From the NCBI GenBank assembly GCA_002502295.1, contig DANX01000013.1, positions 1 to 13,630 of the forward strand: a DNA stretch of 13,630 bases. Reading direction: 5' to 3'. The translations under genes were made by a program, and so were the position numbers. The first letter of the stretch is position 1, and every line of letters begins with the position of its first letter. Below the pieces are notes generated by a model. It was not told the DNA's origin, did not search any database, and worked only from the letters and a program-made list of their open reading frames with translations. This document shows, piece after piece, positions 6,153 to 11,368 of this stretch. The stretch comes from Euryarchaeota archaeon UBA561 (GTDB lineage: Archaea; Thermoplasmatota; Poseidoniia; Poseidoniales; Poseidoniaceae).

Positions 6153-9100
6153 TCAACCTTGCCACTTTGACCAATCGTCGCTCTTCCCAGCTCGCATGTA
6201 GTGGACGCCGCTCCCTTCTGGGTGCTCCAACCACTCATAGCCGTCGGTTGGGTTGATTTGCCCCATCATATCCTTGGTGGGTTCATGATTGCTGAAGAGG
6301 TCATCATCCTCCTTTTCGTTCATGGCCAATTTCTCCTTGAGCAACTCAGTGCGCTCGGAGGCGTTGATGGTATCGCTTAGGCCGAAATAGGCGTCGTTGT
6401 GAGCGATGTGGAGCAGGTCTTCATCGGTGCTGGCCAACAAATCATTGATGAGCACGCTGATTTTCTCCCGCGTCTCTTTCTTGATCTCGTTGTTCGTAAA
6501 ACGAGCCGTCAGGTCAGCCTTGAGGGATCGAAGCTCCTCATGCAAGGTTTCAGGTTCTTGGAAATAGGCTTGAACAAGGGATTGCAGGTAGGTCAATTCG
6601 TTCTCTTCCTCTTTGGTCAATTTGGAGCTGCGTCGGAAGACTTGCACCCATCGGAAAGCGTCCGGTAAAACAGCCGCTGCAACGTTGGTCTGAAGCAAGG
6701 TGAGCAGGGCGAGGATGATGGCGCCCCATCCGACCGTTTGAGCCATTTCATTGGAGAAGAAGGAGTCTTCAGGCAGGTCAGCCGTACCGTCGTCGTTGAC
6801 GGTCAATTCACAGCCTTTGATGTCGATCAGCGTTCCGAGAGGCGTATCGGGACACTCATCGAATTCGTCAAGAATCCCGTCGCCGTCGCTGTCAAGAACA
6901 ACCTCCTCAACTTCGAACATGTTGGGAATGCCATTTCCGTCGTCGTCGGCGCAGCCGAAGAAACCAGAGGCGGTGGAGTTGCCGTTCACTTGCGGGCAAT
7001 AATCAGCCATTACGGCGCCTTGGACATACCCGCCGATTCCGGAGGCTGCTCGAGAGGTATTCCACGAACCGTTGCCCCAGTTATCGCCGTAGCCATCGCC
7101 GTCCAGGTCCGACCACTGCGAGGCCACGTTGGGAAAAGCGTCTGGGCTGTTGCCCGAAGCGTTATCCCCATAGCCATCTCTGTCAGCGTCTACCCACTGC
7201 GTCATGTCGGTGGGAAACGCATCCTGCAGGTCAACGATGGTGTCGCCGTCGCTGTCGAGGAAATTGTTGATCAACGGATACAGGTCGGCGTTGTCGCCAA
7301 TGCCATCACCGTCGGAGTCCATGGTCTCGCTGGCGTCTTGTGGGAACGCATCAGCGTTATCACCGACCCCATCGCCATCGGAATCCATTGTTTCGTTAAC
7401 ATCAAAGGGGAACATGTCACTGTTGTCCCCAACACCATCACCATCGCTGTCGAGGTACTCGAAGGAATTGTAGGGAAACATATCCGCGTTGTTGCCCACG
7501 CCGTCGTTGTCCGAATCCATGGTTTCGTTGGCATCGTTAGGGAAGGCGTCGCCGTTGTCTCCCGCTCCATCGCCGTCAGAATCCATCCATTCGCCGCTAT
7601 CATTGGGGAAGACGTCCGAGTTGTCACCCACTCCGTCTCCATCGCTGTCAAGCCATTCAGTGGGGTTGTTTGGGAAGTCATCGTTCTCGTCGCTGTAGCC
7701 GTCTCCGTCGGCGTCGGGGCACCCGTCTTGGTCAACGGTGGAGGTCCCTGCGATGTTTGGGCACCCATCGTACTCATTGGGTACGCCGTCCATGTCTATA
7801 TCATCGGGTGAAACATATTGGAACGCGAGGCCCAAATCGAGCGATGAGCCTTGGTCGCCAAAGAGTTTCAAATCAACTTGTTCAGCAATCGAGCCTGCAC
7901 TTGGTGTTGTGACTCGTATGGTGGTGTCGTTCACGACCGTTCCTGTCACGGAACCATAGGAGCCGAATTGGACCGTAATTTCCTGATTAAGGTACATCCC
8001 GGTTGACCGGTTCGCATACTTCAGCCGCTTGTTTGAAGAATCATAGTAGGCAATATGCACCATGTTGTCGTCACCAACAACGATGTCATTTCCATAGCCT
8101 ACATTACCAACAATGTCGATGGCAGCCGATTGGCGTGATTCCCCCGGTGCCACCATGGTGTAGCCGAGGTCTGAGTCTCCATTGTATTCCGAAATGTGAA
8201 CGATGTCATACTGGTCAATGTACATGCTAAACGTGTCTCTTGAGTTGCCCTGGTTTGAAACAGTCCAAGCCGAACCGGCGGCCCCGTTTGCAAAGTATAC
8301 TGTATTTCCAGCAGCATTGGAAGCGTAAACAAGATGAAGTTCATCGTTTGAGTCAACAGCCATAGCGCTGTGGTAGCCAACTCCAGCGCCGTTATCAACG
8401 GTGTAGCGTTGCCATGAACCACTGATGTTTGAAGCGATCAACATATCCATGTTACCATGATGCCTGTAAGCGACATGGACAAAGCCGTTTGAGTCAATCG
8501 CGATGGAAGAGTCACAACCAATGTACGTGGTAGTGTCATCCAACGTGACCGTTATCCATGAAGACCCGTCGTAATAGGATAAAAGCGCCGCATTGCAGAG
8601 GTATCCATCCCTTGAGTAAGAGATATGTGGCTGGTCATTCGCATCTAGAGCTATGGAAATTTGGTCGTTCTCAACATTGGACTTGCTCCAGTTATTTGTC
8701 CATGATGTTCCATCATACATCGAATAGAGCAGGTAGCCTGAGCCCGATATACTGTGATAGTAAGCGATGTGAACGTTATCGTTGCTGTCAATTACGAGGT
8801 CTGCGTTGGCGCACACGTCACAACTCCGGATCTCCTTATGCGTCCATGTTGAACCATCATAACGGCTGTGCCAAATATCGTCACTGTTCATATTTGAGGA
8901 GACGATATGCACGGTTCCATTTGAGTCAACGCCAATGGAAGGATCCCAACCGCTGGATGTAACATAGCTCGCCGTTGTCGTTGTCCACGTGTAGGCCTCG
9001 CCATCGCTCGTGACATTCTTGAAGGCCATGTCGAGGAATCCTGTTCCGGTGATGGTGATCTCTTCGCCTCCAGTGGTCCAACCCTGGCTTGGCGAGACGG

Positions 9101-9242
9101 TGAAGGTGGCGTTTGAAGCGTCGTTCACCTCGTTGGGAGCGTCGAGCCATTCCACCTCAGTGAATCCGTTGCTTTCGAACAGAACGGGGGCAAGAAGTGT
9201 TGAGAGTAACACCGCTGTGACAAGAAATGTAGGGCGTTGCAT
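6153..9242 (-). CDS. Membrane-anchored surface protein: split TIG, seven-bladed propeller, thrombospondin type-3-like repeats, cytoplasmic tail
   Basis: The chosen start (ATG, 9242) gives 1029 residues and opens with a signal peptide (MQRPTFLVTAVLLSTLLAPV). An upstream extension to 9476 would run antisense-free into the LysE-like gene and yields a low-complexity, unlikely N-terminus. In order: signal peptide 1-25; N-terminal half of a TIG/IPT fold (46-78, SPSQGWTTGGEEITITGTGF); seven repeats of about 47 residues with I-x-x-D-S-N-x-x-V-H-I-x-Y at 102, 148, 196, 246, 293, 339 and 386, a beta-propeller; the matching second TIG half (413-477, EITVQFG...TTIRVTTPSAG...AFQYV); acidic DSDGDGVGDN-type Ca loops (about 481-811); a transmembrane helix (838-860) followed by FRWVQVFRRSSK, which places the rest inside; a helical Glu/Lys-rich stretch (872-980); and a Trp/Tyr-rich end motif (1001-1029). 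Ligand unknown; a role in adhesion or polymer binding is inferred. Confidence 0.88.
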   Translation of the reverse strand: MQRPTFLVTAVLLSTLLAPVLFESNGFTEVEWLDAPNEVNDASNATFTVSPSQGWTTGGEEITITGTGFLDMAFKNVTSDGEAYTWTTTTASYVTSSGWDPSIGVDSNGTVHIVSSNMNSDDIWHSRYDGSTWTHKEIRSCDVCANADLVIDSNDNVHIAYYHSISGSGYLLYSMYDGTSWTNNWSKSNVENDQISIALDANDQPHISYSRDGYLCNAALLSYYDGSSWITVTLDDTTTYIGCDSSIAIDSNGFVHVAYRHHGNMDMLIASNISGSWQRYTVDNGAGVGYHSAMAVDSNDELHLVYASNAAGNTVYFANGAAGSAWTVSNQGNSRDTFSMYIDQYDIVHISEYNGDSDLGYTMVAPGESRQSAAIDIVGNVGYGNDIVVGDDNMVHIAYYDSSNKRLKYANRSTGMYLNQEITVQFGSYGSVTGTVVNDTTIRVTTPSAGSIAEQVDLKLFGDQGSSLDLGLAFQYVSPDDIDMDGVPNEYDGCPNIAGTSTVDQDGCPDADGDGYSDENDDFPNNPTEWLDSDGDGVGDNSDVFPNDSGEWMDSDGDGAGDNGDAFPNDANETMDSDNDGVGNNADMFPYNSFEYLDSDGDGVGDNSDMFPFDVNETMDSDGDGVGDNADAFPQDASETMDSDGDGIGDNADLYPLINNFLDSDGDTIVDLQDAFPTDMTQWVDADRDGYGDNASGNSPDAFPNVASQWSDLDGDGYGDNWGNGSWNTSRAASGIGGYVQGAVMADYCPQVNGNSTASGFFGCADDDGNGIPNMFEVEEVVLDSDGDGILDEFDECPDTPLGTLIDIKGCELTVNDDGTADLPEDSFFSNEMAQTVGWGAIILALLTLLQTNVAAAVLPDAFRWVQVFRRSSKLTKEEENELTYLQSLVQAYFQEPETLHEELRSLKADLTARFTNNEIKKETREKISVLINDLLASTDEDLLHIAHNDAYFGLSDTINASERTELLKEKLAMNEKEDDDLFSNHEPTKDMMGQINPTDGYEWLEHPEGSGVHYMRAGKSDDWSKWQG
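6810..7805 (-). repeat. Tandem thrombospondin type-3-like calcium-binding repeats
   Basis: About eleven or twelve D-x-D-x-D-G-x-G-D-N-x-D-x-FP units are encoded, many exactly 22 residues (66 bases) apart, for example those starting near residues 532, 554, 576, 598, 620 and 642. The Asp spacing matches the Ca-coordinating loop of thrombospondin type-3 repeats. The units are diverged at the DNA level, so this is an old protein repeat rather than a fresh tandem array. The last units degenerate (DADRDGYGDN, DLDGDGYGDN) and pairs of Cys appear at both ends (494/508, and 749, 764, 797, 811). Confidence 0.85.
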
Positions 9243-9263
9243 GGACCTTACCAACCATTGGGG

Positions 9264-9270
9264 AATATAG
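9264..9270 (-). promoter_or_regulatory. TATA-like box of the propeller/TSP3 surface protein gene
   Basis: The - strand reads CTATATT, centred about 25 bases before the ATG at 9242, the spacing expected for a leaderless archaeal transcript. It lies in the 76-base gap after the LysE-like gene and supports 9242 as the true start. A purine-rich GGGAGGAGAAGAGG stretch sits just upstream of it. Confidence 0.5.
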
Positions 9271-9318
9271 CCTCTTCTCCTCCCGGCCAGTCCCCGGATG
9301 GTCTCAGCCTCGTTGGAC

Positions 9319-9945
9319 TTATTGGGTTGAGACGGTGACGGGTCCTTGGAGCAGGAAAACCACCCACAAAAGTCCCAACAAAACACCACAGAACTGGAAA
9401 ATGCGCTTACCAGTGGCACCTTCCGTGAACAGGTGGTTGAGACGCGCACCGGCCAGCGTCCACAGGACCATGGCACTCACGCAGGTGGTTAAGGTGACGA
9501 AAATGATGGTTGAAATGCCCGTCATGCCGCCACCAAGCGGTTCGATGAATTTCGTCATCATGATGATGATGAAGGCCCATTCTTTCCCGTTGACAAACTG
9601 CATGCCGATGCCCACTTTCAATCCCAACATACCTTCGATGTTGTTCTCCACCTTCACGCTGGCTGGGTCAAATCGGAACATCGCCACCACCATGGCGCCG
9701 AGGAAGGCCATGCCAATCCAGTGCAGCACGTTCATTGCTACTTCGGAATCGCTGACGGCGTCAACGAGAAGTCCCACACTCAGTTCAATCGTCACAAACC
9801 CGATGGCCATGCCCGCAATGAGTTTGATGTTGGCTCTGGAACCGAACAATCCACTGTGGCCAAAACAGGTCAATGCATTGGGTCCCGGAGTAAGCAAACC
9901 AATGGCAAGTAGCGTCAACAACTCACCAAGTGCGATGTAGTCCAT
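9319..9945 (-). CDS. LysE/RhtB-family amino-acid exporter
   Basis: The 208-residue, very hydrophobic protein has about six membrane segments, the usual size and layout of LysE/RhtB exporters, which expel amino acids or derivatives using the proton gradient. The diagnostic N-terminal signature is present: LLTPGPNALTCFGHSGLFGS (17-36) followed by RANIKLIAGMAIGF, and QFVNGKEWAF (115-124) stands where the family has Q-x-x-NPK-x-W. An acidic loop (VENNIEGM) separates helices 3 and 4. The ATG at 9945 follows the stop of the PLP-enzyme gene by 12 bases, with GGAAGGGG 4 bases before it. The pair is therefore probably an operon, suggesting that the exported compound relates to that enzyme's product or substrate; the substrate is not visible. 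Confidence 0.88.
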   Translation of the reverse strand: MDYIALGELLTLLAIGLLTPGPNALTCFGHSGLFGSRANIKLIAGMAIGFVTIELSVGLLVDAVSDSEVAMNVLHWIGMAFLGAMVVAMFRFDPASVKVENNIEGMLGLKVGIGMQFVNGKEWAFIIIMMTKFIEPLGGGMTGISTIIFVTLTTCVSAMVLWTLAGARLNHLFTEGATGKRIFQFCGVLLGLLWVVFLLQGPVTVSTQ

Positions 9946-9949
9946 GTGT

Positions 9950-9957
9950 CCCCTTCC
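9950..9957 (-). promoter_or_regulatory. Ribosome binding site of the LysE-like gene
   Basis: On the - strand the PLP-enzyme stop TGA runs directly into GGAAGGGG, then ACAC and ATG at 9945. The purine run occupies the whole 12-base gap between the genes, as expected for coupled translation inside an operon. Confidence 0.5.
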
Positions 9958-11157
9958 TCAAGCAATGCCTTCCTGTTGCAGGGCCCAAGCGAGGTAGTGG
10001 TATTCTTCTTCGCTGTTGTAGAGTTGGGCAGAGATTCGAATGAAGCGACCTTGCGGTGAAGGCCACGACCAAACAGGAATCTGAATGCCGTATTTTTCGC
10101 TCAAGATGACGTGCAGCGGGTCCGGCTCATGAAGTGGAATGCCGCTACTTACTGTGTTTGGAGGCAATATGAGCGTGGCGATGCAAGCCACCATTTCATC
10201 GGGGCACGGCTTTTCCAAACCGAGGGTTGTGCACAGAATGTTCCGACCTCGAAGAGCGAGCTGGTGATTGTGTTCCATGATGGCCGGCCACCCTCCTTCT
10301 ACCGCGTCAGCAAGATGGTCGATGGTCGCAGGAATGGCGCAATGGGCTGATACATCGCGAGTTCCGGTCCAATCAAACTCATGACGGAAGCGGGTTGTCT
10401 CTCCGAGCGGGAACGTCATGCCGTGGCTGATGGTGAGAGGATGAATGACCGCCTGCTTGTCTTTTCGGACGTGGAGGAACGCTGACCCTTTGGGCGCACA
10501 CAGCCACTTGTGGCAGTTGCTTGTCGTGTACGAGGCCCCGAGTTCGTCGAGGTTCAATGGAACCATTCCGATGCCGTGAGCCGCATCAAGCATGACTTCG
10601 ACACCGCGCTTCTCAAGCATTGACACCAACTGTTCAAACGGCATCAAGAGGCCTGTTGGGCTAGTGACGGTGTCGATCATGGCAAGGCGTGTTTGGTCAG
10701 TGACGCCGTTCATGATGGCGTCCACGGCCTCTTGAGGGGCGTTGATTGGAAACGGGATGTTGACCGTGACGACCTTAGCACCCCAACGCTCTGCGACGAA
10801 ATCAATGGTGTTTCGACAGGCCTGATAGGCGTGGTCTGGGACAAGAATTTCATCGCCCGGCGCGAACTGTAAGGAACGCAGAACCGTGTTCACGCCGGAT
10901 GTGGCGTTCTCGACCAGAGCGAGGTCGTCAGCATCACAAGAAAGGAATGATGCGAGCTTTTCTCGAGTCGTTTGAAGGATACCGGGCATCAGGTCTTCGA
11001 AGAATCGGACCGGTTCGTTTTCCATAAGGTCCTGCCATGTTCGTTGTTCTTCACGAATCTCCGTCGGCGTTGCTCCAAACGACCCGTGGTTCAGAAAAAC
11101 CCGGTCCTTCTGCAATCTCCATAGCCGGGACAGGGCGCTTCTCGCCGGCTGTTGCAT
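9958..11157 (-). CDS. PLP-dependent class V aminotransferase-fold enzyme, isopenicillin-N-epimerase-like
   Basis: This fold-type I enzyme of 399 residues resembles the CefD/EgtE branch of class V aminotransferases, which includes epimerases, C-S lyases and desulfurase relatives. Visible marks are FLNHGSFGATP (21-31), typical of the isopenicillin-N-epimerase-like group; ENATSGVNTVL (83-93), the phosphate-binding loop; TSPTGLLMPF (165-174); DAAHGIGMVPL (191-201), where Asp191 contacts the PLP ring nitrogen; NCHKWLCAPKGSAFLHV (214-230) with Lys217 as the Schiff-base lysine; and FDWTGTRD (near 274-281). The C-terminal small domain ends in a family-like RISAQLYNSEEEY. Length is normal. Exact chemistry (epimerase, lyase or transaminase) cannot be read from motifs, and antibiotic synthesis should not be assumed. 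The ATG at 11157 is the first Met before the conserved block. The LysE-like exporter follows 12 bases downstream. Confidence 0.9.
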   Translation of the reverse strand: MQQPARSALSRLWRLQKDRVFLNHGSFGATPTEIREEQRTWQDLMENEPVRFFEDLMPGILQTTREKLASFLSCDADDLALVENATSGVNTVLRSLQFAPGDEILVPDHAYQACRNTIDFVAERWGAKVVTVNIPFPINAPQEAVDAIMNGVTDQTRLAMIDTVTSPTGLLMPFEQLVSMLEKRGVEVMLDAAHGIGMVPLNLDELGASYTTSNCHKWLCAPKGSAFLHVRKDKQAVIHPLTISHGMTFPLGETTRFRHEFDWTGTRDVSAHCAIPATIDHLADAVEGGWPAIMEHNHQLALRGRNILCTTLGLEKPCPDEMVACIATLILPPNTVSSGIPLHEPDPLHVILSEKYGIQIPVWSWPSPQGRFIRISAQLYNSEEEYHYLAWALQQEGIA

Positions 11158-11242
11158 GCCAGCAAACTAATGGCGCTTGATTTGAAGTTAGTGGCAAAAA
11201 CACTCATCATGGTTCAAAGATGGACGGCCATGAGTCTCGAAA

Positions 11243-11272
11243 CAACATCCCAATATGTTGAGGTTGTTTTTT
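11243..11272. terminator. Stem-loop between the two - strand units, possible terminator
   Basis: A perfect 6-bp stem, CAACAT (11243-11248) with ATGTTG (11255-11260), encloses a 6-base loop. On the + strand it is followed by AGGTTG and six T (11267-11272). On the - strand, where the upstream gene is transcribed, it is followed by TTTC. AACAAC (11241-11246) could also pair with GTTGTT (11263-11268). It lies about 110 bases after the stop of the LDL-A-like gene and could end that transcript. The rest of this 211-base gap shows only a weaker CCACCT/AGGTGG pairing at 11324-11348. Confidence 0.35.
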
Positions 11273-11368
11273 GTCATGACCATTGTCCGACACCGCAAGC
11301 TAGGCCTGCTACGTATCCTTGGCCCACCTTATGGTGTGGCTGAGGTGGTTTGGGCTCCAAGAATCGTC

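Noticed and set aside
6738..7811. 357-residue + strand frame with regular Val/Ile-rich repeats
   Set aside because: It is the mirror of the DSDGDG repeat coding; its periodicity comes from those repeats.
9243..9476. N-terminal extension of the propeller/TSP3 protein
   Set aside because: It would overlap the LysE-like gene in another frame and bury the obvious signal peptide; the TATA-like box 25 bases before 9242 supports the shorter start.
9335..9940. 201-residue + strand frame
   Set aside because: It is antisense to the LysE-like exporter, which carries clear family motifs on the - strand.
11152..11343. Short + strand frame in the 211-base gap
   Set aside because: It has no ribosome site or recognisable motif, overlaps the start of the PLP enzyme, and spans the hairpin at 11243-11260.
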